Notes: generated by a model from the sequence alone, not told the origin. Positions 1 through 6,949 are shown, counted from the first letter of the stretch. The stretch is DNA of 11,860 nucleotides from Verrucomicrobiota bacterium (GCA_030832235.1 JAURJO010000246.1:1-11860); one strand, 5' to 3'. Numbers and translations: made by a program.

Positions 1-490
1 CCGCCAGCTGAGCGTCGGCGATCGTCTCCCCCGCGACCGCAAGCAGCCACAGCGCGAAGCCCGCGATCTCCAAGGGATGAAAGCCCGGCGCAGCGTTGCG
101 CGCGGAGATGAGGAAACCCACGCCGAGCACCACGACCGACAACGCCTGGTATTGGAAAAAACGGAACATGCGGAAGGCGAAATCCGCGGCCCAGTCGCGC
201 CGCAGCGCCGCGTAGCGGGCGTCCTCGACCGGATGATGCCCGGCGACGCGCACGAACAGATGCGTTCCAAGCCGCACGCTCCAGATCGTGACCATCGCGG
301 CGAGGAGCCAGCGACGGGCGGGCCAGCCGCCGGCGGTCGCGGCGTAGAAAAGGGCGAGCGCGGCGAAGGCGTAGGACCACGCCACGTCGACGACGCCGTA
401 GTTGTCGAGCCGGCGGGACAGCAGGTAGACGCCGGCGAAGGCGCCGCCGAGGCCGGCAAGCGCGAGGAGGAGGAGGGCGGGCGCGGACAT
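1..490 (-). CDS. DUF1295 domain protein (steroid 5-alpha-reductase fold), 3' part missing
   Basis: The reading frame opens with ATG at 490-488 and runs off the left window edge; 163 codons are visible and the C-terminal part is missing. The protein is a multi-pass membrane protein. Residues 3-25 form a first hydrophobic segment, followed by 'DNYGVVDVAWSY' (29-40), 'IWSVRLGTHLFVR' (69-81), 'EDARYAALRRDW' (89-100) and 'GETIADAQLA' (154-163). These motifs are the signature of DUF1295, relatives of the 3-oxo-5-alpha-steroid 4-dehydrogenase C-terminal domain, whose characterised members are NADPH-dependent membrane reductases of enone or enoyl bonds. The start lies 7 nt after the DUF2062 stop, so it is almost certainly cotranscribed with the Cfa cluster. 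By inference it may reduce a lipid intermediate made by the upstream enzymes. The family call is firm; the substrate is unknown. Confidence 0.88.
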   Translation of the reverse strand, partial: MSAPALLLLALAGLGGAFAGVYLLSRRLDNYGVVDVAWSYAFAALALFYAATAGGWPARRWLLAAMVTIWSVRLGTHLFVRVAGHHPVEDARYAALRRDWAADFAFRMFRFFQYQALSVVVLGVGFLISARNAAPGFHPLEIAGFALWLLAVAGETIADAQLA

Positions 491-497
491 GCGGAGG

Positions 498-1022
498 TTA
501 CGCGCCGGCGGGCGCGGCGGACGCCCCGGATAATCGAGCGGCGGCGCGGCGGAGCAGCGGACGCGAAGGGAGGTAGACCGCGACGGCGAGCAGCGGGGCG
601 GTGAGCAACCAGGCGGTGAACGCGTGGATGCCGGCCCAACCGAAACGCGCGAGGAACTCCGGGACGGACGAGTCGCGGAACGCGGACAGCATCTCCCCGA
701 TGGTGAACGGCTGCCCGGAGGCCCCCCATACGGCCTCGCCGGCGCGCACGTAAACCAGGATCAGCGCCAGCTGCACGGGACCGAGCAGTTGGTTGAGCGT
801 CTGGAGCACGGGCTGGTTCAGCCGGAGCGCGAGGCCGACGCCCAGATTCAAGAGTGACGTGAAGCCGAGGAACGGAAACAGCGAGCAGACCGTGCCGGCC
901 GCGAACGTGACCGCGAGACGATCGGGCGTCACACCGCGAGTGAGTTGCCGCCGAACGGGGCCGGTGATGCGGCGCCGCCAGAAGCTTTCGCGCGCGACGG
1001 GCGCCGTTCCGGCCGGTTCCAT
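498..1022 (-). CDS. DUF2062 domain membrane protein
   Basis: This encodes a 174-residue protein with ATG at 1022-1020 and TAA at 500-498. The frame stays open further upstream, but the ATG at 1022 is preferred: it lies 4 nt after the DUF1475 stop, and everything upstream of it overlaps that gene. The N-terminus is basic (WRRR, VRRQ). Then comes 'GVTPDRLAVTFAAGT' (30-44), 'LFPFLGFTSLLNL' (48-60) and 'LRLNQPVLQTLNQLLGPVQL' (66-85), the pattern of DUF2062: a basic leader, a helix with small residues, a GF/PF turn, and an N-x-P helix. About three membrane helices are predicted (34-60, 62-92, 126-152). DUF2062 proteins have no established biochemical role and often lie beside lipid or glycosyltransferase genes. 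Here it sits between DUF1475 and DUF1295 in a tight membrane-protein trio. Confidence 0.85.
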   Translation of the reverse strand: MEPAGTAPVARESFWRRRITGPVRRQLTRGVTPDRLAVTFAAGTVCSLFPFLGFTSLLNLGVGLALRLNQPVLQTLNQLLGPVQLALILVYVRAGEAVWGASGQPFTIGEMLSAFRDSSVPEFLARFGWAGIHAFTAWLLTAPLLAVAVYLPSRPLLRRAAARLSGASAAPAGA

Positions 1023-1026
1023 GCGC

Positions 1027-1422
1027 TCAGGCGAGCAGATAGACGCCGACTCCCGCGGCGCCGAGCAGCGCCGGCAGCAGCACGCTGCCCGGGTTGCGAC
1101 GGGTGAAAACCGGGTCGAGCGGGCCGTCGGCCGGCACGGCGAAAAGTTCCCGCAGCAGGTAAGCGGCCATGGCAATGTTCCCCAGCGCGATAATCGCCAC
1201 GAACCAGCCGATACGGGCGGCGGCGGACTGCTCTTTCCATGCCACCCAGACGTAGAACGCGATGAACGCCCAGTAGGCGTCGAACAGCGTCGCGATGAAC
1301 CACGGGTGCGTGAAGACGTCGCGCGGAATCGAGAAGATCGGCGTGTGCAGGCTGGCCCAGGTGGTGACCGCCAGCATCGACGCGATGACGAGGATGAACA
1401 GGGCGCGGAGGAAAGTGATCAT
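1027..1422 (-). CDS. DUF1475 family small membrane protein
   Basis: This encodes a 131-residue, very hydrophobic protein with ATG at 1422-1420 and TGA at 1029-1027. An in-frame opening continues upstream into cfa, but the ATG at 1422 lies 23 nt past the cfa stop and begins the natural first helix. About four membrane segments are visible (4-22, 41-63, 70-92, 113-131). The stretches 'MLAVTTWASLHTPIF' (16-30), 'IPRDVFTHPWFIATLFDAYW' (32-51) and 'FYVWVAWKE' (56-64) match my recollection of DUF1475, a family seen in Verrucomicrobiota and scattered eukaryotes. No catalytic residues are recognisable and the function is unknown. Its position between cfa and DUF2062, with short gaps on both sides, suggests a membrane partner in lipid modification; that role is inference. 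Confidence 0.82.
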   Translation of the reverse strand: MITFLRALFILVIASMLAVTTWASLHTPIFSIPRDVFTHPWFIATLFDAYWAFIAFYVWVAWKEQSAAARIGWFVAIIALGNIAMAAYLLRELFAVPADGPLDPVFTRRNPGSVLLPALLGAAGVGVYLLA

Positions 1423-1445
1423 GACGCGGGGCGCGGGCCGGCGGT

Positions 1446-2723
1446 TCAGAGCGCGGCGTTGTTCGGCCGCGTGTGCACGGTGTGCACGACCGAGATATTG
1501 CGCAGGGCGAACGCCGCCTCGCAGTAGCAGAGGTAGTAGGTCCACTTGCGGACGAAGCGCTCGTCGAACCCGAGCGCGTGCACAGCCTCGAGCCGCGCGT
1601 GGAACGATTCCCGCCACAGCCGCAGCGTGCGGGCGTAGTCGGTGCCGAAGTCCTCGAGCCGGTGGAGCACGAAACCGCCCGCGCGCGCGAGCAGGTCGTT
1701 CATGCGGTTCACCGAAAGGAGCAGCGAGCCGGGGAAGATATGCTTCTGGATGAAGTCGACGCCGCGCCGGAACTCATCGTAGCGCGCGTCCGGGCAGGTG
1801 ATGAATTGCAGCGCGGCGATGCCCTCGGCGGGGAGCACGCGGGCCACCATTTCGGCAAAGGCCTCCTGGTTGCGGTGGCCGACGGCCTCGAGCATCTCGA
1901 TCGAGACAAGCTTGTCGAAGCGGCCGGTGATGTCGCGGAAGTCCTGCAGGCGCACGTCGACCCGGCCCGTGAGGCCGGCCTCGGCCACGCGCCGCACGGC
2001 GAGGTCGTGCTGCTGGCGGGAGATGGTGACGGTGGTGACGCGGCAGCCGTGGGTGCCCGCGGCGTGGAGCGACCAACCGCCCCAGCCGGTGCCGATCTCG
2101 AGCACGTGATCGGACGGGCGCAGGCGGAGGTGACGGCAGAGGGCCTCGTTCTTCTCCCGCTGGGCCTCCTCGAGCGAAAGGTGGGCGGCGTCGGCGGGCC
2201 AGCGGGCCGACGAGTACATCATCGAGGGATCGAGCCAGAGGGAGAAGAAGTCGTTCGAGAGATCGTAGTGCTCGCTGATGTTGCGGCGTGCGATCGAGCG
2301 GGTGTTGGGGCGCAGGAGGTGGCGGACCCGGTTGGCCATCCGCATCAGGTTGAGCCGGGCCGTCGCGGCCCGACGCGAGCCGGACAGCGTGGGCGCGTCG
2401 TCGACGTTGCGCACGAAATGCGCGATGACCGCGGTGAGGTCGGGAGTGTCCCAGTCACCGTCGATGAAGGCCTCGGCGAAGCCGATGTCGCCCGACCAGA
2501 GGCACTTTGAGAAAAACGCCTCGCGGCGAACGCGGATGACGGCCGGCGTGGAAGAGCCCTCGCCGATCTCGCGGATAGCGCCACCCGGCAACTCGAGTTG
2601 CAGGCGGCCTCGGCGCAGGCGGGAGAGGGCGTCGAGCACGACGCCGCGGGCGAAGGACGGGCGGGCCGGAGCCGTGAGGCCGGAAAAATCTGAAGACGTG
2701 CTGGCGGAGGACGGCGTGCTCAT
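1446..2723 (-). CDS. cfa: Cyclopropane-fatty-acyl-phospholipid synthase family methyltransferase (Cfa-like)
   Basis: This encodes a 425-residue SAM-dependent methyltransferase of the Cfa family, which acts on double bonds in membrane phospholipid acyl chains. ATG (2723-2721) overlaps the DUF1365 stop as ATGA, which fixes the start. The N-terminal domain carries 'GFAEAFIDGDWDTPDL' (81-96). The 'ISEHYDLSNDFFSLWLDPSM' block (149-168) is a hallmark substrate region. The SAM loop is 'LEIGTGWGG' (208-216), and 'TVTISRQQ' lies at 231-238. The conserved glutamate region is 'IEMLEAVG' (275-282, E279). 'FIQKHIFPG' (324-332) and 'FGTDYARTLRLW' (359-370) follow. Relative to E. coli Cfa, the Cys of YSCA is Ser172, the SAM-loop Cys is Thr212, and the bicarbonate-site His is Gln306. 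The Gln and the 'EAVG' form also occur, as I recall, in plant cyclopropane synthases, so activity is plausible. Closely related enzymes make methyl-branched or furan precursors, so the exact product is open. Confidence 0.93.
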   Translation of the reverse strand: MSTPSSASTSSDFSGLTAPARPSFARGVVLDALSRLRRGRLQLELPGGAIREIGEGSSTPAVIRVRREAFFSKCLWSGDIGFAEAFIDGDWDTPDLTAVIAHFVRNVDDAPTLSGSRRAATARLNLMRMANRVRHLLRPNTRSIARRNISEHYDLSNDFFSLWLDPSMMYSSARWPADAAHLSLEEAQREKNEALCRHLRLRPSDHVLEIGTGWGGWSLHAAGTHGCRVTTVTISRQQHDLAVRRVAEAGLTGRVDVRLQDFRDITGRFDKLVSIEMLEAVGHRNQEAFAEMVARVLPAEGIAALQFITCPDARYDEFRRGVDFIQKHIFPGSLLLSVNRMNDLLARAGGFVLHRLEDFGTDYARTLRLWRESFHARLEAVHALGFDERFVRKWTYYLCYCEAAFALRNISVVHTVHTRPNNAAL

Positions 2724-3595
2724 GCGGATTCGGACGGGACGGGGCTGATCGGCGCGGGGCCGGAGGTAAGGGAGTGATGGGGGCGGTAGATGCCCCTTTG
2801 ATCGGCGGCGCGGGCGGCCTTGGCGAACCAGGGCACGCGCTTCAGCCACAGGCGCAGGGCGTGCCAGTGGATGAGGGTGATCACGCGCAGGGTGAGCGCG
2901 GGATACTTGAGCGTGAACCATGCCAGCCGCGCGGACGTGAGCTCGCGCCGGCCACCGGTGAGCGTGCTGGTGAGGGTGCGACGCTCGCCGGTGTAGTCGT
3001 CGATGCGCACCGCGAGGCGGTCGCCCGGTAGGCGAAGATGGAAATCAAACGCGACGTCGACGTCCGAAAAAGGCGACACGTAGAAGTGCTTTGGCACCCT
3101 CAGGCGGAAAACTCCGCGGGCAGCATCCGAGGGATCGGGCCGCAGAAAGAACGGCTTCATCTCCCGGAACGTGTTCGTGACCTCGGCGATGGCGGCCGCC
3201 GGCGCGCCGGAGCGGTCAAAGCAAAAGTAGAATGATACCGGATTGAACAGGTAACCGAACACACGCGGGAGGGTCACCAACAGCACACGTCCGCCGGAAA
3301 TATCGACCCCGTGGGCTGCGGCGCAGGACTCAACGCGTTTCCGCAGGTCGGCCTCGGGAGGCGCCGGTACAGCTGGCTTTGCCGGGATGTGCTGGCGCTC
3401 GCCCAGCGGCAGGTAGTCGCGGTCGCGGAACGAGTAGAGGTTCGGCCGGCCCGCCGAGAAGAGACCGAACCTTCGCGCGAGCGTGGGAATCTCCCCCAGG
3501 TCCAACGCGAAGAGGAAAACCCGGTACGAGAAGCGGTGCGCGCGCGGTTCGAACCGGGCGTGCATCACTTCACATTCGTACAGGCAGGAATTCAT
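2720..3595 (-). CDS. DUF1365 domain protein, Cfa partner
   Basis: This encodes a 291-residue protein with ATG at 3595-3593 and TGA at 2722-2720, overlapping the cfa start by 4 nt (probable translational coupling). DUF1365 signatures run in order: 'CEVMHARFEPRAHRFSYRVF' (8-27), 'LDLGEI' (31-36), 'GYLFNPVSFYFCFD' (114-127), 'EVTNTFREMKPFF' (138-150), 'KHFYVSPFSDVD' (169-180) and a C-terminal 'HWHALRLWLKRVPW' (243-256). The family has no solved biochemical function. It is repeatedly found next to cfa-like and FAD amine-oxidase genes, as here, so it probably serves the same lipid modification. A frame extension with a TTG start at 3697 exists; I reject it because the family begins near the 'YECEVMHARF' block and the extension overlaps a stem-loop. 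The C-terminal ~25 residues are Pro/Ser-rich and probably disordered. Confidence 0.92.
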   Translation of the reverse strand: MNSCLYECEVMHARFEPRAHRFSYRVFLFALDLGEIPTLARRFGLFSAGRPNLYSFRDRDYLPLGERQHIPAKPAVPAPPEADLRKRVESCAAAHGVDISGGRVLLVTLPRVFGYLFNPVSFYFCFDRSGAPAAAIAEVTNTFREMKPFFLRPDPSDAARGVFRLRVPKHFYVSPFSDVDVAFDFHLRLPGDRLAVRIDDYTGERRTLTSTLTGGRRELTSARLAWFTLKYPALTLRVITLIHWHALRLWLKRVPWFAKAARAADQRGIYRPHHSLTSGPAPISPVPSESA

Positions 3596-3683
3596 CGCCG
3601 GTTGGCTTCGCAGGGGAGGTGACGGCCGGTTGGATTGGGCGGATGCGCCCGACCGCGGGGGCCGTGAAAAACCTGCATAAGGG

Positions 3684-3708
3684 GGTGACGGGGGCAAGGC
3701 CCGTCACC
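3684..3708 (-). promoter_or_regulatory. Perfect 9-bp stem-loop between the flavoprotein and DUF1365 genes
   Basis: The arms are ggtgacggg (3684-3692) and cccgtcacc (3700-3708), exact reverse complements with a 7-nt loop. The hairpin lies in the 128-nt gap after the flavoprotein stop (3724) and before the DUF1365 start (3595). On the transcribed minus strand it is followed by CCC and only later by a short T run (about 12 nt on), so it is not a textbook terminator. It could be an attenuator, an RNA-processing or stability element, or a repeat-type palindrome. The structure is seen; the role is inference. Confidence 0.5.
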
Positions 3709-3723
3709 AGCGGATGCGCGGCC

Positions 3724-5007
3724 TCATTCTGTCCACGGGTCGCGGTCGAGCAGTAACTCGCAGAGCCGGACGGCACTGAGCAGACCGTCCTCATGGAAGC
3801 CGTAGCGCTGCCATGCGCCGGCGTAATAGGTTTCGCGGGTGCCGCGCGCGGCGGCGTTGAGTGCCGGGATCTCGGCCTGCGCCCGCACCGCGCCGAGGCT
3901 GAAGAGGGGGTGCTCGTAGGGGATCCGCCTCAGCACCTTGTTCGGCGCGATCGCCTCCGGACGGTTGATGCTCACGAAGTAATTCGCGCGGTCGGATACC
4001 CCCTGCAGCGAGTTCATCCAGTAATGGGTCGCGGTCGACGGACCGCCGGACGCGTCGCGGTTCAGCTCGTAGTTCCAGCTCGACCACGCGAGGCGGGTGC
4101 GGGGCATCACTGACTCGTCGGTGTGCACGGTGGCGATGTTCGGCTGGTAGCGGAACTCGCTGAGCAGGCGGCGCTCTTCCGGAGACGGATCCGCGAGCAG
4201 CGCAAGCGCCTGGTCGCCGTGGCAGGCCACGATCACACGGTCAAAGGTCTGTTCATGCCCAGATTTGGTGGTGAGGGTCACCCCGCGTGAACCGCGTGCC
4301 ACGCGCGTCACGCCGTCGCCGGTCCGGATTCGGTCGCGGAAGGGCGCCACCAGCCGATCGACGTAGTTGCGCGAACCGCCCTGGACGGTCCACCACGGGT
4401 GCTGGGTGTGCATCCCGAGGAAGCCGTGGTTGTGGAAGAAGCGCAGCAGGCTGGTCGCCGGAAAGGCCAGCATGAGCTCCGGAGGCGTGCTCCATACCGC
4501 CGAGCTCATCGGCACGAGGTAGAGATCAAGAAAGTCTGAACCGTAGCCGCGGCGGCGGACGTAGTCGCCGAGCGACTCATCGCGCGTGGCCGGGTCATCG
4601 AGCGCGGCGACCGCCTCGTCGTTGAAACGCTTGATTGCCGCCAGCATCCGCCAGAACCGCGGCCGCAGGAGATTACGGCGTTGCGCGAAGAGGTGGTTCA
4701 GCGAGGAGCCGCAGTACTCGAGCCCGCTGGCGGCGTGTCGCACGCTGAAGGACATCGACGTCGGCTTTACCGGTACGTCCAGCTCGGTGAATAGCCGCGT
4801 GAGATGCGGGTAGGTTACCCGGTTGAACACCATGAAGCCGGTGTCCATGGACACACGTCGCCCGCCCGCCTCTTCTACGTCCACCGTATGGGTGTGGCCG
4901 CCAATGCGCGCGTCCTGCTCGAACACCGTGATCTCGTGGTGGCGGTGCAGGAAACGGGCGCAGCCGAGGCCGGCGATGCCGGTGCCGACGATGGCGAGGG
5001 AAGGCAT
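3724..5007 (-). CDS. FAD-dependent amine-oxidase-like flavoprotein (Cfa-associated NAD/FAD-binding protein)
   Basis: This encodes a 427-residue flavoprotein. The start is ATG at 5007-5005, because the Rossmann fold begins immediately: 'LAIVGTGIAGLGCARFL' (4-20) contains GxGxxG, E30 ends the second strand, and 'RIGGHTHTV' (34-42) follows. 'MDTGFMVFN' (54-62), 'WWTVQGGSRNYVDRLV' (205-220) and 'RVIVACHGDQALALL' (257-271) are family blocks, and the C-terminal FAD-contact motif is 'YYAGAWQRYGFHEDGLLSAV' (394-413). No signal peptide or membrane helix is present, so it is probably cytoplasmic or peripheral. This family accompanies cfa and DUF1365 genes in many bacteria, and in plants it is fused to the N-terminus of cyclopropane synthases. 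It probably oxidises or isomerises an acyl intermediate rather than an amine; this is inferred from context. The gap to the upstream desaturase is 66 nt and holds no obvious signal. Confidence 0.92.
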   Translation of the reverse strand: MPSLAIVGTGIAGLGCARFLHRHHEITVFEQDARIGGHTHTVDVEEAGGRRVSMDTGFMVFNRVTYPHLTRLFTELDVPVKPTSMSFSVRHAASGLEYCGSSLNHLFAQRRNLLRPRFWRMLAAIKRFNDEAVAALDDPATRDESLGDYVRRRGYGSDFLDLYLVPMSSAVWSTPPELMLAFPATSLLRFFHNHGFLGMHTQHPWWTVQGGSRNYVDRLVAPFRDRIRTGDGVTRVARGSRGVTLTTKSGHEQTFDRVIVACHGDQALALLADPSPEERRLLSEFRYQPNIATVHTDESVMPRTRLAWSSWNYELNRDASGGPSTATHYWMNSLQGVSDRANYFVSINRPEAIAPNKVLRRIPYEHPLFSLGAVRAQAEIPALNAAARGTRETYYAGAWQRYGFHEDGLLSAVRLCELLLDRDPWTE

Positions 5008-5073
5008 GGTGAGTCGCGTGCTACGGCCTCGAAGGTGCGCCGGACGCACCGGGCGCGGAGGGCGCGTCTCGCC

Positions 5074-6243
5074 TCAAGCCGAGGGAGGCGGGTTCTCGAC
5101 TTGGCCCGGCACGTTCTGGTGCAAGGCGGGACCGGCGGCCTTTTTCGGCAGGTCGGCTTGCGCGGCGGTCGCGGTGGCGACGGCGATGGCGGCGGCGGCC
5201 GGCACGACCTTGGCGAGCGGGGAGAGTTCGGGATGGACCGCGGACGCGCGTTGGGCGGCGGCGATGCTGGCCTCGTGGTCGGCGCGCGCGGCCTCCTCCA
5301 TGATGGAGCGCGGGACCGGCTTGAGCCCCCATATGAAGCCCGTCCACGAAAGCACTTTCAGCCCGTAATACGTGGGGTCGATCTCCCACCAGTAAAAGCC
5401 GTTCCGCGTGGAGGACTGGTAGCGGTGGTGGTTGTTGTGCCAGCCCTCGCCGAGGCAGATGATCGCGAGGATGAAACTGTTGCGGGAGTCATCGCTCGTG
5501 TTGAACCGGCGGCGGCCCATCAAGTGGGCCATCGAGTTGATGCAAGAGGTGCCGTGGAAAAGCGCCGTGGTGCTGATGAAGAAGCCCCAGACGAGCATCT
5601 GCCAGCGGTCGGTGCCGAGGCCGGGCGCCCAGGTCTCGAGCGCCGCGCCGGCGCCGAAGAGCGCGAGCGCGAACAGTGCCGGAACAACGGTGTCGAAGCG
5701 GTTGAGCCAGACGAGTTCCGGGTACTTCGCGAGGTCGCGGATCGTGGAGTAGTCGGTCGGGAAATTACGTCGGCTGGTGATCCAGCCGATGTGCGACCAC
5801 CAGAAGCCGTGCACGTGCGGCGAGTGGGCGTCCTCCGGATCATCGGAGTGCTTGTGGTGGTGCCGGTGGTGATAGGCCCACCAGAGGCCGCCGCGTTGCA
5901 CGGTTGTGCCACCCCACAGGGCGAGGATGAACTGGCCTACGCGCGAGGTGCTGTAGGTCTTGTGGGAGAAATAGCGGTGGTAGATTCCGGTGACGGCGAA
6001 CATCCGCAGGAAATACAGCGCGACCGCGGTCCAGACGGCCGTGGCGCTCGCGCCCACCCAGATCACGCCGAAGCAACCGGCATGCAGCACGATGAACGGG
6101 ATGCAGCGCACCCAGTCGACCCGGTCCGGCTCCTGACGCATCCGGTCGGCGCCCCCCGGGGTGTGGTCGGAATCAAACCACTGGATCAGGGCGGCGAGGG
6201 CGCGTTGGAGAGGGCGGGGGGACGGAGCGGAAACGTCGGACAT
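5074..6243 (-). CDS. Acyl-CoA/acyl-lipid fatty acid desaturase (delta-9 type, three His boxes)
   Basis: This encodes a 389-residue integral-membrane diiron desaturase (ATG 6243-6241), which would insert a cis double bond into fatty acyl chains. Histidine box 1 is 'HRYFSH' (89-94). Box 2 lies in 'YHHRHHHKHSD' (124-134). Box 3 is 'HNNHH' (269-273). 'FFISTTALFHGTSCINSMAH' (221-240) supplies further conserved His and Asn. Hydrophobic spans near 48-82, 102-122, 185-205 and 215-235 fit the usual four-helix topology. The catalytic core ends near residue 311. It is followed by an unusual ~75-residue tail rich in Ala, Pro and Lys, with no recognised domain. A second in-frame ATG at 6294 would add 17 residues; I prefer 6243 because the added stretch is basic and unlike the family. 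It probably provides the unsaturated substrate for the downstream Cfa-like enzyme. Confidence 0.93.
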   Translation of the reverse strand: MSDVSAPSPRPLQRALAALIQWFDSDHTPGGADRMRQEPDRVDWVRCIPFIVLHAGCFGVIWVGASATAVWTAVALYFLRMFAVTGIYHRYFSHKTYSTSRVGQFILALWGGTTVQRGGLWWAYHHRHHHKHSDDPEDAHSPHVHGFWWSHIGWITSRRNFPTDYSTIRDLAKYPELVWLNRFDTVVPALFALALFGAGAALETWAPGLGTDRWQMLVWGFFISTTALFHGTSCINSMAHLMGRRRFNTSDDSRNSFILAIICLGEGWHNNHHRYQSSTRNGFYWWEIDPTYYGLKVLSWTGFIWGLKPVPRSIMEEAARADHEASIAAAQRASAVHPELSPLAKVVPAAAAIAVATATAAQADLPKKAAGPALHQNVPGQVENPPPSA

Positions 6244-6358
6244 TCGTGGACTCGAGGAGGGAACGGACGCGCGTTTCACCGCGCAAGCCGCCATTCGGAA
6301 ATTTCCACGGACGTTTTTTTGAACGTCGCGCGGGCAATGCCGCGTATGGCGGGACGCC
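6244..6358 (-). promoter_or_regulatory. 115-nt gap with palindrome and small hairpin upstream of the desaturase
   Basis: The gap between the YqhA-like stop and the desaturase start contains the perfect 10-bp palindrome ggaaatttcc (6297-6306) and, next to it, a 6-bp hairpin gacgtt (6310-6315) / aacgtc (6322-6327) enclosing a T-rich loop. No convincing -10/-35 pair is visible. The spacing leaves room for an internal promoter or operator controlling the desaturase and downstream genes, but this is conjecture. Confidence 0.3.
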
Positions 6359-6949
6359 TCAGTGCGCCTCGTGGTCCGACTTCGCGGCCTTCACGCCCGC
6401 CATCATCAGCTTGTCGGTCCACGCGAGCGCGATGGCCGAGAACACGAACACGCAGTGGATGATGACCTGCCACATCACCCCTTGGCTGTTGAGCGGTACG
6501 CCGCCGGGGGGATTCAGGGCCATGATGAAGGTTTTGAGCAGATGGATGGACGAGATGCTGATCAGGGCGGTGGCGAGCTTCACCTTCAGCACGCCGGCGT
6601 TCACATGGCTCAGCCACTCCGGCTGGTCGTCGTGGTTATCGAGGTCGAGGCGGGAGACGAACGTCTCGTAGCCGCCGATGATCACCATGATGAGCAGGTT
6701 CGCGATCATCACCACGTCGATCAGCCCGAGGACGCCGAGCATGATGAACGTGCTCAGGTCGGGCGCGACCGTCTTGTCGAAGGTCTGGGTCGCCGCGCTG
6801 TGCACCAGGTGCCAGAGCTCGATGAGGAACTGGTAGACGTAGACGCCCTGCGCGAGAATCAGGCCCACGTAGAGCGGCGCCTGCAGCCAGCGGCTCGCGA
6901 AGATGGTTTTCTCCAGCAGTTTCTCGATCGGGTTTTCGGACTGGGCCAT
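6359..6949 (-). CDS. YqhA/UPF0114 (TIGR00645) family inner-membrane protein
   Basis: This encodes a 196-residue membrane protein with ATG at 6949-6947 and TGA at 6361-6359. Family hallmarks shared with E. coli YqhA (compared from memory) are 'FASRWLQAPLYVGL' (17-30), 'GGYETFVSRLD' (92-102), 'LKVKLATALISISSIHLL' (121-138) and 'IHCVFVFSAIALAWTDKL' (164-181). About four membrane helices are visible (21-48, 64-92, 121-142, 158-177). The length is slightly above the E. coli protein because of inserts near 50-65 and 146-156. The biochemical function of the family is not established. It is the first gene of the minus-strand series, its start faces the divergent intergenic region, and the following gap to the desaturase is 115 nt, so membership in the same transcription unit is possible but not certain. 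Confidence 0.93.
   Translation of the reverse strand: MAQSENPIEKLLEKTIFASRWLQAPLYVGLILAQGVYVYQFLIELWHLVHSAATQTFDKTVAPDLSTFIMLGVLGLIDVVMIANLLIMVIIGGYETFVSRLDLDNHDDQPEWLSHVNAGVLKVKLATALISISSIHLLKTFIMALNPPGGVPLNSQGVMWQVIIHCVFVFSAIALAWTDKLMMAGVKAAKSDHEAH

Noticed and set aside
1473..2510. A plus-strand open frame of 345 codons opposite cfa
   Set aside because: It is antisense to an unmistakable Cfa-family protein; composition is typical of a reverse-strand shadow.
3596..3697. N-terminal extension of DUF1365 from a TTG codon at 3697
   Set aside because: The extra 34 residues are Pro/Ser-rich and outside the family, and they overlap the stem-loop; the ATG at 3595 fits the known family start.
6244..6294. 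Upstream ATG for the desaturase at 6294
   Set aside because: It adds 17 non-family residues with no better ribosome-binding site. It cannot be fully excluded, but 6243 is more consistent with family length.
4804..6462. A plus-strand open frame of about 550 codons opposite the flavoprotein, desaturase and YqhA-like genes
   Set aside because: It is antisense to three well-recognised proteins, has low-complexity Gly/Arg/Glu composition and no family motif.
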